Source: Georgenia faecalis
Lineage (GTDB): Bacteria > Actinomycetota > Actinomycetes > Actinomycetales > Actinomycetaceae
Length of the DNA: 64,000 nt
Direction: 5' to 3'
Assembly (NCBI RefSeq): GCF_003710105.1
Contig: NZ_CP033325.1
Span: forward strand, 2,914,001 to 2,978,000
Below, piece by piece: positions 20,420-28,768 of this stretch. The notes under the pieces were generated by a model that ran no database searches, had not been told where the DNA came from, and was given only the letters and a program-made list of their open reading frames with translations. Position 1 is the first letter of the stretch; each line of letters opens with the position of its first letter. Both the position numbers and the translations under genes were made by a program.

Positions 20420-21289
20420 ATGGCCACGTTCACCGACTGGGTGGAAGGCGCCCGGCTGCGCACCCTCCCCGCGGCGATCGCCCCCGTCCTCGTCGGTACC
20501 GGCGCGGCGCACGCCCTCGGGGCGAGCTCCCTGCCGCGGGCGCTCCTCGCCGCGGGCGTCGCGCTGAGCCTGCAGGTCGGGGTGAACTTCGCCAACGACT
20601 ACTCCGACGGGATCCGTGGCACGGACGCGGTCCGCGCCGGGCCCGCCCGCCTCACCGGCTCGGGGGCCGCCCGCCCGGGGGCCGTCCGTGCGGCGGCCTT
20701 CGCCTCCTTCGCCGTCGCGGGCGTGCTCGGCCTCGCGCTGTGCGCGGTGGCGCAGACGTGGTGGTTCCTCGCCGTCGGCGCCGTCGCGGTCCTCGCCGCC
20801 TGGGGCTACACCGGGGGCAAGCGCCCCTACGGCTACCGCGGCCTCGGTGAGGTGGCCGTCTTCGTCTTCTTCGGCCTCGTCGCCGTCCTCGGGACGACGT
20901 ACACGCAGGCGCTCCGGGTGTCCTGGCCCGCCCTGGGCGGCGCCGTCGCCATCGGCCTGCTCGCGTGCGCGCTCATCATGGTCAACAACGTCCGGGACAT
21001 CCCCACCGACTCCGTCACGGGCAAGCACACCCTCGCGGTGCGCCTCGGCGACGCCGGGGCCCGCCGGGCCTACGTCGCCCTCGTGGCCCTGCCCCTGCTC
21101 GTCGGGGCCGTCATCGCCCTCGCGCACCCCGGGGCGCTGCTCGTCCTACTGCTCGCGCCCTGGGTGTGGCGCCTGGCGCGGGTGGTCCTCGGCGGCGCCG
21201 GGGGCCGCGACCTCATCGTGGTGCTGCGCGACACCGGGCTCCTCGAGCTCGCCTACGGCGTGCTGCTCACCGTCGGCCTCGTCCTCTAG
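20420..21289 (+). CDS. menA: 1,4-Dihydroxy-2-naphthoate polyprenyltransferase
   Basis: UbiA-family integral membrane prenyltransferase attaching the polyprenyl tail to dihydroxynaphthoate. The 289 residues form about eight to nine hydrophobic helices. The two Asp-rich diphosphate/Mg2+ motifs are NFANDYSDGIRGTD (about residue 57) and NNVRDIPTDSVTGKHT (about residue 190). The ATG at 20420 has a good AAGGAG site. The 3' end overlaps the DUF4229 gene on the other strand by 144 bases. Confidence 0.94.
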   Translation: MATFTDWVEGARLRTLPAAIAPVLVGTGAAHALGASSLPRALLAAGVALSLQVGVNFANDYSDGIRGTDAVRAGPARLTGSGAARPGAVRAAAFASFAVAGVLGLALCAVAQTWWFLAVGAVAVLAAWGYTGGKRPYGYRGLGEVAVFVFFGLVAVLGTTYTQALRVSWPALGGAVAIGLLACALIMVNNVRDIPTDSVTGKHTLAVRLGDAGARRAYVALVALPLLVGAVIALAHPGALLVLLLAPWVWRLARVVLGGAGGRDLIVVLRDTGLLELAYGVLLTVGLVL

Positions 21290-21553
21290 CGCGGCCGGGC
21301 CGCGGACGTGGTCCGCCTCCGCGTCCTCGGCGTCGTCGTCCAGGGGCTGGCCGTCCCCCCGGCGCCCCGCGCGTTCCGCCAGGTACGCCGCCGCCGCGGT
21401 CCGGGGGCCGGCCAGGACGAGGTAGGCCACCGGCGCCGCCAGCAGGACCGCCACCAGCGCGAGCAGCCACCCCCGGAACCCGACGAGGGCGAGGACGACG
21501 GCACACCCGGCGAGCACGGCCAGGCGCAGGAGCGAGTAGACGAGGACGGGCAC
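21146..21553 (-). CDS. DUF4229-type membrane protein
   Basis: 135-residue protein starting at GTG 21553. Two hydrophobic helices (about 5-25 and 29-50) are followed by RTAAAAYLAERAGRR and an acidic tail (DDDAEDAEADH), the layout of the actinobacterial DUF4229 family, usually 90-110 residues and often placed by men or ccs genes. The last ~48 codons lie antisense over the 3' end of menA; an Asp/Glu/His-rich tail of this kind may simply be read-through sequence before the first stop. Function unknown. Confidence 0.7.
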   Translation of the reverse strand: MPVLVYSLLRLAVLAGCAVVLALVGFRGWLLALVAVLLAAPVAYLVLAGPRTAAAAYLAERAGRRGDGQPLDDDAEDAEADHVRGPAALEDEADGEQHAVGELEEPGVAQHHDEVAAPGAAEDHPRQAPHPGREQ

Positions 21554-21559
21554 GGCGCC

Positions 21560-21565
21560 AGCCTA
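21560..21565 (-). promoter_or_regulatory. Leaderless promoter box of the DUF4229 gene
   Basis: TAGGCT (minus strand) is 6 nt before GTG 21553, with no ribosome site. Confidence 0.5.
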
Positions 21566-21595
21566 CGTGCCGCCGCGCTCAGGCCGCGGCGCGGC

Positions 21596-21601
21596 TACCC
21601 T
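21596..21601 (+). promoter_or_regulatory. Leaderless promoter box of the PLDc_N gene
   Basis: TACCCT lies 5 nt before GTG 21607 and 8 nt before ATG 21610; either could be the 5'-terminal start codon. Confidence 0.5.
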
Positions 21602-21606
21602 GAGCC

Positions 21607-22032
21607 GTGATGAGATACCTGCCCTTCATCCTCGGCCTGGCGTTGGTCATCTACGCCCTCGTCGACTGCGTGCGCTCCGACGACTCCCGCCTGCCGGTCG
21701 GCCTGCCCAAGGCGGTGTGGGTGGTCCTCATCATCCTCTTCCCTGGCATCGGCGCGATCGCCTGGCTGGTGGTGAGCCGCGCCGCCCGGTTCTCCGCGCC
21801 GGACCGGGGCGCGCGCCGCCCGGGGACGGCGGCCGGTGGCCCCCGGCCCTCCCGCCGGCCGGCCGGACCCGTCGCGCCCGACGACGACCCGGACTTCCTC
21901 GCCAACCTCGACCGCGAGCGCCGCCGGCGAGAGCGCGAGGCGCGGGAGAAGCCGGACACCGACCCCACACCGGGCGCCACCGACGCCCCGGAGGACGCCC
22001 CGGAGGACGACCCGGGCCCGACGGTCGGCTAG
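21607..22032 (+). CDS. PLDc_N-domain membrane protein
   Basis: 141 residues (140 if the ATG at 21610 is used). Two transmembrane helices (MRYLPFILGLALVIYALVDC and VWVVLIILFPGIGAIAWLVV) with the intervening SDDSRLPVGLPKA make up a phospholipase-D-nuclease N-terminal (PLDc_N) domain, found at the start of cardiolipin synthases and in many small actinobacterial proteins. The remainder is a charged, low-complexity cytoplasmic tail. No catalytic HKD motif is present, so it is not a phospholipase. Its stop shares a base with the start of the next gene. Confidence 0.75.
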   Translation: MMRYLPFILGLALVIYALVDCVRSDDSRLPVGLPKAVWVVLIILFPGIGAIAWLVVSRAARFSAPDRGARRPGTAAGGPRPSRRPAGPVAPDDDPDFLANLDRERRRREREAREKPDTDPTPGATDAPEDAPEDDPGPTVG

Positions 22033-22583
22033 TGGGCGGCGACCCCGGTCGGGTCGCGCTGCGCCGCTGGACGACGGCCGACGCCGGCGCCCTGCACGCC
22101 GCGCTCGCGCAGAGCCCCGACCTGGCGACGCAGCTGGGCCGCACCGACCTCGACGACCTCGGCGCCTGCGCGGACCTCATCGCCACCCGCCTCGGGGCGT
22201 CCTCGCCCACCGCGCACCACCTGGCCGTCGCCGTCGACGGCACCGCCGTGGGCAACGTGAGCCTCACCCACGTCGAGACGCGCCACGGCACGGCGTGGGT
22301 GTCGTACTGGCTGGCACCGGCGGCGCGGGGCCGTGGCCTGGCGGCCCGGGGGCTGGCCACCGTCGCCCGCTGGGCGCTGGCGGACCTGGACGTGTTCCGC
22401 CTGGAGCTGGGCCACCGGGTGAACAACCCGGCCTCCTGCCGGGTGGCGACCCGCGCCGGCTTCGCGGCCGAGGGGATCGAGCGGGGCAAGCTCCGCTACG
22501 GCGACCAGCGCTTCGACGTCGAGACCCACGCGCGGCTCGCCACGGACCCCGCGCCGCCGCTCGCCCTGCTCCCCCGCGTCTGA
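22032..22583 (+). CDS. GNAT-family N-acetyltransferase (RimJ/RimL-like)
   Basis: 183-residue acetyl-CoA-dependent acetyltransferase. It starts at GTG 22032 within a TAGTG overlap with the previous gene, so the two are translationally coupled. GNAT features: WVSYWLAPAARGRGLAARGLATVARWAL (motif A with the RGRGLA acetyl-CoA loop; only ends quoted exactly) and LELGHRVNNPASCRVATRAGF (motif B, NPAS followed by AGF), typical of RimJ/RimL enzymes acting on N-termini or small amines. The substrate is not known. Confidence 0.85.
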   Translation: MGGDPGRVALRRWTTADAGALHAALAQSPDLATQLGRTDLDDLGACADLIATRLGASSPTAHHLAVAVDGTAVGNVSLTHVETRHGTAWVSYWLAPAARGRGLAARGLATVARWALADLDVFRLELGHRVNNPASCRVATRAGFAAEGIERGKLRYGDQRFDVETHARLATDPAPPLALLPRV

Positions 22584-22596
22584 GCGCCGGGCCGGC

Positions 22597-23550
22597 TCAG
22601 AGCCCGGAGTAGCTGTGCAGCCCGTCGATGAGGAGGTTGACGACGAAGTAGTTGACGAGGATGCAGCCGAAGCCGGCGAGGCAGAAGTACGCCGCCTTGC
22701 GGCCGTCCCACCCGCGCGTGGCACGCGCGTGGAGGTAGGCGGCGTAGACGACCCAGATGACGAACGTCCACACCTCCTTGGGGTCCCAGCCCCAGGCGCG
22801 GCCCCAGGCGTGCTCGGCCCAGATGGCGCCGGCGACGAGCGTGAAGGACCACAGGAGGAACCCGACGGCGTTGAGCCGGTAGGCGAGCCGCTCGAGCTCG
22901 ACGGAGCCCGGCACCGTGTCGGCGAGCCGGCCCCAGAAGCTGCGCCCGCCCTCGCGGGGCTCGTCGCGGAGGACCGGCTCGGCCGGGCCCCCACCGACCG
23001 TGCTGAGCACGCCGGCCTCGCTCGCCCGCGCGAGCTCGCTGCGCTCCTTGGCGAGCTGCACCACGGACAGGACGGCCGCGATGGCGAGGACGCCGACGGC
23101 GATGGTGGCCACCGAGACGTGGATGACCAGCCAGTAGTGGTTGAGCGCCGGCTGCACGCCGTCCGCCGCGACGTAGAGCACCGCGACGGCGAGCCCGAGG
23201 GTGAGCAGCACCGGGGTGACGACGAACGCGCCGAGGAACCGCAGGTCGCGGCCGAGCTGCAGGCCGAGGAAGACGAGCACGGCGACGAGGGTGAAGACGA
23301 GGGAGAACTCGTACATGTTCGCCCACGGCACCCGGCCCGCCGCCACCCCGCGCAGCACGACGCCGACGAGGTGGAGCGCGGCACCCAGGGCGGTCGTCGC
23401 CATGGCGACGCCCACCGCGCGGCGGCGACGCCCCTGGGCGCCGCCGTCCCGCAGGCCCGAGAGGTCGATGCCGAAACCGACCATCGCGACCGCGTAGGCG
23501 GCCATCGCGCCGTAGATCGCCAGCAGGCTCAGCTGGCCGGTGTCGTTCAC
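22597..23550 (-). CDS. ccsB: Cytochrome c biogenesis protein CcsB/CcsA family
   Basis: Membrane heme-handling protein of the System II cytochrome c assembly pathway; with ResB it carries heme outward and joins it to apocytochrome CxxCH motifs. The 317 residues have about eight helices. The tryptophan-rich WWD-type signature WGWDPKEVWTF (about residue 250) and flanking conserved histidines are present. It is the last gene of the operon and overlaps resB by 4 bases. Confidence 0.93.
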   Translation of the reverse strand: MNDTGQLSLLAIYGAMAAYAVAMVGFGIDLSGLRDGGAQGRRRRAVGVAMATTALGAALHLVGVVLRGVAAGRVPWANMYEFSLVFTLVAVLVFLGLQLGRDLRFLGAFVVTPVLLTLGLAVAVLYVAADGVQPALNHYWLVIHVSVATIAVGVLAIAAVLSVVQLAKERSELARASEAGVLSTVGGGPAEPVLRDEPREGGRSFWGRLADTVPGSVELERLAYRLNAVGFLLWSFTLVAGAIWAEHAWGRAWGWDPKEVWTFVIWVVYAAYLHARATRGWDGRKAAYFCLAGFGCILVNYFVVNLLIDGLHSYSGL

Positions 23551-25184
23551 GTCTCCTCCTGGGGGTGGGGCTCGGCGGGCTCACCCGCACCGCGCGGCAC
23601 GGCGTCGAGGACGCGGTCGAGGTCGGCCCGCAGGCCGGGGTCCTCACCGCGGGCCAGCGCGGCCGCGCGGACCACTGTACGTCCGTCGGCGTCGGACTCG
23701 AGGCGTAGCCACAGGCGGCGCCGCGGGACGAAGAGCGAGGCGGCGAGCCCGACCATCGCGAGGACCGCGGAGGCGAGCAGGAGGCCGAGCGAGGGGTCGT
23801 GGCGCAGGTCGAGGGCGACGAACCGCGGCAGCTCCTCGAAGGTCACCGTGCCCTGGCCGTCCGGGAGGTCGACGCTCTGGCCAGGCTCGAGGAGCAGGGT
23901 GAGCGGGGCGCCGTCGGCGTCGACGAGCTGGGTCATCGCCTCGGTGTCGAGCTCGTAGGCGTTCTGCGGCTCGCCGTCGTCGAGACCGAGGTCACCGGCG
24001 TACGCAGTGAGGACGAGCAGCGGCGCGCCCGGCTGGGGGTGGACCGAGCGCAGCCCCCCGCTGGGGTCGGCCACCGCCGTGGGCAGCAGGTACCCGGAGA
24101 AGCCCAGCTGCTCGAGGCCCTCGGAGACGTCGGGGACCTTGACGACGCCGCGCGAGGTGTACACGCCGTCCTCGGGCAGGAAGGGCACCGCCTGGGAGAA
24201 GGCGAGCTCGCCGTCGGCGTCGCGGACGGTGATCCGGGGCGCGTAGCCGTTGCCGGAGAGGTAGACGTTGGCCCCGCCGGCCCGCAGGGGGTGGTTGACC
24301 TTGATCTCGTCGGTGTACACCTCGCCGCCGGGCTGCGTCACCGTCACGTGCGCGGTGAAGTCGCGGGCCTGGGCGTCCACGGTGAACTCGGACTCGAAGG
24401 AGTCCAGGGTGAAGGAGAAGGGCTCGAGGCGGTCCTCGTCGAACAGGGTGCCCGGGGTGAAGGAGTCGTAGTCGACGAGCGCGTTGGCGAACCCCTGGCC
24501 CTCGACGACGATGGCCTGCCCGCGGTAGCTCACCAGCTGGCCGTAGCCGAACGCGACGAGCACGCCGACCAGGGAGAGGTGGAAGACGATGTTGCCGGTC
24601 TCGCGCAGGTAGCCCCGCTCGGCGGAGATCCCCTCGGGGGAGGCCGTGGTGCGGTAGCGCCCCCGCAGGCGGGCGAGCACGGCCGTGCGCACCTCGTCGG
24701 CGCTCGCCGTCGTCGTCCGCTCCCCCCGGGTGGGGAAGCGCTCGAAGCGCCGGGGCACCCGCGGCGGCGCGGCGCGCAGGGCCCGCAGGTGAGCGCCCAC
24801 CCGCGGCAGGATGCAGCCGATGAGGGAGACGAAGAGCAGGAGGTAGACGGCGGCGAACCAGGGGGCGGCGTAGACGTCGAAGAACCCCAGGCGCTCGAGC
24901 CAGGGCGCCAGCGCGGGGTGGTCCGTGCGGTACTGCGCCACCGCGCTGGGGTCCTGCGGCAGCTGGGGGAAGAACGACCCCGGCAGCGCGGCCACGGCGA
25001 GGAGCATGAGCAGGAGCAGCGCCACGCGCATGCTGGTGAGCTGCCGCCACGCCCAGCGCACCCAGCCGCGCAGGCCGATGCCCGCCGGCGCGGGCGCCCC
25101 CGCGGGCCGGTCGCCGGCCGCGGCGGGGGTCGTCTCCGGCTCGAGGTCGAGCCCGGTCTTGAGTCCCTCGGGGCGGTAGGCCAT
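23547..25184 (-). CDS. resB: Cytochrome c biogenesis protein ResB (Ccs1)
   Basis: Partner of CcsB in System II. From ATG 25184 the protein has 545 residues: a ~45-residue cytoplasmic N-terminus, helices near 55-75, 110-130 and 200-220, a large extracytoplasmic domain (about 230-490), and a final helix (LGLLLASAVLAMVGLAASLF, about 468-488). Family marks are LPGSFFPQLPQ and LRETGNIVFHLSLVGVLVAF. The start overlaps the ccdA stop by one base (TGATG); upstream open frame is a shadow. Confidence 0.92.
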   Translation of the reverse strand: MAYRPEGLKTGLDLEPETTPAAAGDRPAGAPAPAGIGLRGWVRWAWRQLTSMRVALLLLMLLAVAALPGSFFPQLPQDPSAVAQYRTDHPALAPWLERLGFFDVYAAPWFAAVYLLLFVSLIGCILPRVGAHLRALRAAPPRVPRRFERFPTRGERTTTASADEVRTAVLARLRGRYRTTASPEGISAERGYLRETGNIVFHLSLVGVLVAFGYGQLVSYRGQAIVVEGQGFANALVDYDSFTPGTLFDEDRLEPFSFTLDSFESEFTVDAQARDFTAHVTVTQPGGEVYTDEIKVNHPLRAGGANVYLSGNGYAPRITVRDADGELAFSQAVPFLPEDGVYTSRGVVKVPDVSEGLEQLGFSGYLLPTAVADPSGGLRSVHPQPGAPLLVLTAYAGDLGLDDGEPQNAYELDTEAMTQLVDADGAPLTLLLEPGQSVDLPDGQGTVTFEELPRFVALDLRHDPSLGLLLASAVLAMVGLAASLFVPRRRLWLRLESDADGRTVVRAAALARGEDPGLRADLDRVLDAVPRGAGEPAEPHPQEET

Positions 25185-25963
25185 CACACGACCGTCACGA
25201 ATCCGGCGACGAGGCCCTGGACCCACGCGGTGACGACGCCCCACAGCCCGGAGACGAGCGCGAGGCCGACGAGGACGAGCAGGGCGCCCCCCAGGCGCAT
25301 GATCCCCACCCGGTGGCGGCGCAGGAAGCCCACCGCCCGGGTCGAGCGCGCGTACGCCAGGGCGATGAGGAGGAAGGGCACCCCGAGGCCGAGGCAGTAG
25401 GCGAGCGCGAGCACCCCGCCGCGCACGGGGCTGGCGCCGTCGAGGGAGAGCAGGAGCACCGCGGACAGGGTGGGGCCGATGCAGGGCGCCCAGCCCAGGC
25501 CGAAGACGATGCCGAGCACGGGCGCCCCCCACAGGCCGGCCCGGGGGCGCAGGTGCAGCCGCCGCTCCTGCTGGAGGAACGGCACGACGCCCATGAAGGC
25601 GAGGCCGAGGGCGATGACGACGACGCCGAGCACCCGCGTGATGACGTCCATCCACGGCGCCAGGGCCAGGCCCGCCCAGCCGAACACCACGCCGAGCAGG
25701 ACGAACACCGCCGAGAAGCCGGCGATGAAGAGCGTGACGCCGGCGAGCAGCCGGCCGGTGCCGCCGCGCGTGGCCGTGCGGTCGGTGCCGGCGACCTCCC
25801 CCGTCATGCCACCGAGGTAGCCGACGTAGCCGGGCACGAGCGGGAGCACGCACGGGGAGGCGAACGACACCACGCCGGCGAGCAGGGCCACCGGCACCGC
25901 GGCGAGCATGGGCCCGCTGAGGACGGCCGCCCGGAAGGTCTCGGCCACCGCGTCCCAGTCCAC
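25184..25963 (-). CDS. ccdA: Cytochrome c biogenesis protein CcdA (DsbD-like membrane reductant carrier)
   Basis: Six-helix membrane protein (259 residues) that moves reducing power from cytoplasmic thioredoxin to extracytoplasmic ResA. The redox pair is Cys in SFASPCVLPLVPGY and Cys in GLGWAPCIGPTLSA. GTG 25963 directly abuts the stop of the thioredoxin gene. The arrangement resA-ccdA-resB-ccsB is the standard System II operon. Confidence 0.94.
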   Translation of the reverse strand: MDWDAVAETFRAAVLSGPMLAAVPVALLAGVVSFASPCVLPLVPGYVGYLGGMTGEVAGTDRTATRGGTGRLLAGVTLFIAGFSAVFVLLGVVFGWAGLALAPWMDVITRVLGVVVIALGLAFMGVVPFLQQERRLHLRPRAGLWGAPVLGIVFGLGWAPCIGPTLSAVLLLSLDGASPVRGGVLALAYCLGLGVPFLLIALAYARSTRAVGFLRRHRVGIMRLGGALLVLVGLALVSGLWGVVTAWVQGLVAGFVTVV

Positions 25964-26548
25964 TCAGTCCCCCTCGGCGAGGACGTCGTCGATGAGGCCG
26001 CGCAGCACCGTGGGGTCCGCCTGGCCGAGGACGCGTCCGGCGACGCGGCCCTCGGCGTCGAGCACGACCGTCGTCGGCATCGCCTGGAGGGGCACGAGGC
26101 CCTGCATCGCGGCCACGGCCCGGGCCTCCTCGTCGTGCAGGCTCGGGTAGGGCACGGCGAACGTCCGCTCGAACGCCTGGGCGGTCCCCGCGTCGTCCCG
26201 CGGGTTGACGCCGAGCAGGTGCACCCCGGCGTCGGCGTACTCGGCGTGGATGTCCGCGAGGTCCGGGGCCTCGGCGCGGCACGGCGGGCAGGCGGCGTAC
26301 CAGAAGTTGACGACGACGACGTCGCCGCGCCAGGCGGCGACGTCGAGGCTCTCGCCGGCGAACGTCGTGCCGGCGAGGTCGACGGGCTCGGTGCGCTCGT
26401 CCGGCTCCCAGGCGGTCCACGACCCGTCGCCGGCCTCGTACCCGGCGCCCTCGATCTCCGGTCCGGTCGTCGTGCCGGAGCCGGCGGTGGAGCAGCCGCC
26501 CAGCGCGAGGAGGGCGGCGAGGAGGAGGGACGCGCCCCGGCGGCTCAC
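25964..26548 (-). CDS. resA: ResA/TlpA-like thioredoxin lipoprotein
   Basis: Extracytoplasmic thiol reductase keeping apocytochrome c CxxCH cysteines reduced. The 194-residue protein starts at GTG 26548 (GTGA overlap with the phosphatase stop). It has a lipoprotein signal (LLLAALLALGGC, lipid-modified Cys19) and a thioredoxin fold with the active site FWYAACPPCRAEAP and a cis-proline in QAMPTTVVLD. It is coupled directly to ccdA. Confidence 0.92.
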   Translation of the reverse strand: MSRRGASLLLAALLALGGCSTAGSGTTTGPEIEGAGYEAGDGSWTAWEPDERTEPVDLAGTTFAGESLDVAAWRGDVVVVNFWYAACPPCRAEAPDLADIHAEYADAGVHLLGVNPRDDAGTAQAFERTFAVPYPSLHDEEARAVAAMQGLVPLQAMPTTVVLDAEGRVAGRVLGQADPTVLRGLIDDVLAEGD

Positions 26549-27228
26549 GGGGCGCCCCCGGGAGCGAGCGGGGACGCCGCGGACGTGCCGGGCAGGACGT
26601 CGCGGGCCTGCGAGACGAGGTCCGCGGCGGGTTCCCAGTAGGCGAGGCCGACGAGCCGGGACCCGGAGAAGGTGAGCGAGGTGAGGGACGCGAGGGCGCA
26701 CTGGCGCCGGCGCGGGTCGTGCCACAGCGGGCGCCGCTCGAGGAAGAGGCGGGTCACCCAGATGGGCAGCTGGTGGCTCACGAGGAGGGCCTCGCCGCCC
26801 TCCGCGGCGGCGCGCGCGTCCGCGATGGTCGCGCGCATCCGCTCGACCTGGTCGCGGTAGGGCTCGCCCCAGCTCGGGCGCAGGGGGTTGACGTAGCGCG
26901 GCCAGTACTTCGGGCTCGCGAGGCTGGCCCGGTCGCGGGCGACGCGGGTGCCCTCGAAGTCGTTGTCGGCCTCGATGAGGCGCGGGTCCGCGGCCACCGT
27001 GAGGCCGAAGGCGGCCGCGGTGGGGGCGGCCGTCTCCTGCGCGCGCTGCAGCGGCGAGGCGAGGACCAGGCGTATGTCGTGGTCGCCCTCGTGGAGCACC
27101 TTCGCCACCCGCGAGGCCATGGCCTGGCCGCGGTCGGAGAGGCGGAACCCGGGCAGCCGCCCGTAGAGGACCCCGTCCGGGTTGTGGACCTCGCCGTGGC
27201 GCAGCAGGTGGACAGTCGTTCGCGACAT
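26545..27228 (-). CDS. Histidine phosphatase / phosphoglycerate-mutase-like protein
   Basis: 227-residue member of the branch-1 histidine phosphatase superfamily. The phospho-accepting LLRHGEVHNPDG lies at the N-terminus, with the second His in LLVSHQLPIW and the acidic residue in IEADNDFEG. Homologues are often the first gene of actinobacterial ccdA/resB operons, but their substrate is not settled. The start ATG 27228 is preceded by GACACT 6 nt upstream, a weaker leaderless-type box. Confidence 0.85.
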   Translation of the reverse strand: MSRTTVHLLRHGEVHNPDGVLYGRLPGFRLSDRGQAMASRVAKVLHEGDHDIRLVLASPLQRAQETAAPTAAAFGLTVAADPRLIEADNDFEGTRVARDRASLASPKYWPRYVNPLRPSWGEPYRDQVERMRATIADARAAAEGGEALLVSHQLPIWVTRLFLERRPLWHDPRRRQCALASLTSLTFSGSRLVGLAYWEPAADLVSQARDVLPGTSAASPLAPGGAP

Positions 27229-27308
27229 GCGCCTAGTGTCGCAAACCCCGCCGGGTGCCCGGACCCTCGTCGCCTCGCTCAGCCCTTGCCGATGCCACTG
27301 ACCGGCCC

Positions 27309-27327
27309 TATAGTTGAAGAGTCAACT
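27309..27327 (+). promoter_or_regulatory. Promoter with overlapping MarR-type operator for yceI
   Basis: A 16-bp palindrome (AGTTGA-AGAG-TCAACT, 27312-27327) overlaps a good -10 box (TATAGT, 27309-27314) just upstream of yceI. TTGA/TCAA palindromes of this form are typical MarR-family sites, so repression by a MarR protein encoded elsewhere is likely. It is the most AT-rich stretch nearby. Confidence 0.65.
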
Positions 27328-27347
27328 TTTATCTTCAGGAGGACAGC

Positions 27348-27950
27348 ATGGGCCAGACCCCCACCCCCGGCACCTACGTCATCGACGGCTCCCACAGCGA
27401 GGCGAGCTTCACCGTCCGTCACGCCGGCATCTCCAAGGTGCGCGGCAAGTTCGACCGGTTCGGCGGCACGATCACCATTGCCGAGGACCTCAGCGCCTCC
27501 GCGGTGGACGTGACCATCGAGTCCGGCTCGGTCAACACCGGTGACGCCAACCGCGACGGGCACCTGCGCTCGGCCGACTTCTGGGACGCCGAGAACAAGC
27601 CGACGTGGACCTTCCGCAGCACCGGGGTGGAGGGCGGGGGCGAGGAGTTCACCGTGCACGGCGACCTGACGGTCAACGACGTCACGCGGCCGGTCGACCT
27701 CGAGGTGGAGTACAACGGGTCGACCACCGACCCCTTCGGGGTCTTCCGGCTCGGCTTCTCGGCCAAGACGGAGATCTCCCGCAAGGACTTCGGCCTCACG
27801 TGGAACGCCGCCCTCGAGGCCGGTGGCGTCCTCGTCGGGGACAAGATCAAGATCTCCCTCGAGGTCGAGGTCGTCCCGCAGCCGGAGGAGACCGACGCCG
27901 CCGAGGCCGCCACGCCCGAGGCGCAGCAGGCCGCGGCCGAGCAGGCCTGA
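27348..27950 (+). CDS. YceI-family lipid-binding-like protein
   Basis: 200-residue lipocalin-like beta-barrel protein. YceI proteins bind isoprenoid chains, and homologues are linked to polyisoprenoid/quinone handling or stress. Family motifs: GTYVIDGSHSEASFTVRHAG, VRGKFDRFGG, DGHLRSADFWDAENKP, and FSAKTEISRKDFGLTWN (each partial). There is no signal peptide, so it is cytoplasmic. A disordered Ala/Glu/Gln tail of ~25 residues ends the protein. GGAGG precedes the ATG; the MarR-like operator probably controls it. Confidence 0.9.
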   Translation: MGQTPTPGTYVIDGSHSEASFTVRHAGISKVRGKFDRFGGTITIAEDLSASAVDVTIESGSVNTGDANRDGHLRSADFWDAENKPTWTFRSTGVEGGGEEFTVHGDLTVNDVTRPVDLEVEYNGSTTDPFGVFRLGFSAKTEISRKDFGLTWNAALEAGGVLVGDKIKISLEVEVVPQPEETDAAEAATPEAQQAAAEQA

Positions 27951-27958
27951 GCCCACCC

Positions 27959-27990
27959 GACGGCGGGCGCCCTGCGGGGTGCCCGCCGTC
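27959..27990. terminator. Bidirectional terminator yceI / HAAS gene
   Basis: Inverted repeat GACGGCGGGCGCC / GGTGCCCGCCGTC (12 of 13 pairs) in the 62-base gap between convergent genes. Confidence 0.65.
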
Positions 27991-28012
27991 GCCGTGCGAG
28001 GGCGGGGTCGGG

Positions 28013-28768
28013 CTAGCGCCGCGCCGGTCCGGCCGCCCGGCGGGCGCCCCCGCGCCACAGGCGGGTGACGACGCCGGCGGTCAGGACCGCCGCGGCACCC
28101 CAGGCGACGGCGAGCACAGCCGCCGTCCCCGCGCGCCCCCCGAGCACACCGCCGACCCAGATCCCCACGACGTCGACGACGACGACCGCGGGCAGCAGCA
28201 GGGCACCGAGCCACTTCTCCCGGCGCGACCACAGGGACGAGGCGGTGAGGAGGACGACGCCCACGAGCCAGAGCGGGCCGACGACCGGGACCGGCGCGAC
28301 CACCGACCACAGGAGGTCGTACGTGGCGGGCAGGAGGACGGCGTACTCGCCTCCTTGCGCGTCGCCCCCTGCGGACACCTCGGTGGCGGCGGGCAGGAGG
28401 ACGGCCACCGCACCGAGGACGAGCAGGTACAGCCCCGCCATCACCAGCAGGAGCACGCCGACCGTCGGCGGCACCCAGGGGCGGTCGAGGACCGGGACGC
28501 GCACCGTCGCCGCGGCGGGCACGGCGGACCCGCTCGACGAGCGCCCACCCTCCAGCGCCGCGGCCGCCACCGCCTCCGGCGGGCCGAGCTCGGCGAGCAC
28601 CGCGTCGACGTCGGCGTCGGTGGCGGCGCCCCGACCGGCGAGGGCGGCGTCGACGTGCTCGCGCACCCCGCCGAGGACGTCCGCCCGCAGGACCGGGTCC
28701 AGCCCGGTGAGCATGCGGGCCAGGTCGTCGAGGTAGGTCTCGATCCGCTGGACGGTCGACGACGTCAT
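28013..28768 (-). CDS. HAAS-domain membrane protein, PadR partner
   Basis: 251 residues. An N-terminal helical domain (RIETYLDDLARML.., VREHVDAALAGRG, LGPPEAVAAAAL) of the HAAS/DUF1700 type that commonly accompanies PadR regulators is followed by about four transmembrane helices (105-130, 150-175, 195-215, 220-240). The ATG at 28768 overlaps the padR stop by four bases. Such pairs probably act as a membrane sensor and repressor module; the signal is unknown. Confidence 0.8.
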   Translation of the reverse strand: MTSSTVQRIETYLDDLARMLTGLDPVLRADVLGGVREHVDAALAGRGAATDADVDAVLAELGPPEAVAAAALEGGRSSSGSAVPAAATVRVPVLDRPWVPPTVGVLLLVMAGLYLLVLGAVAVLLPAATEVSAGGDAQGGEYAVLLPATYDLLWSVVAPVPVVGPLWLVGVVLLTASSLWSRREKWLGALLLPAVVVVDVVGIWVGGVLGGRAGTAAVLAVAWGAAAVLTAGVVTRLWRGGARRAAGPARR

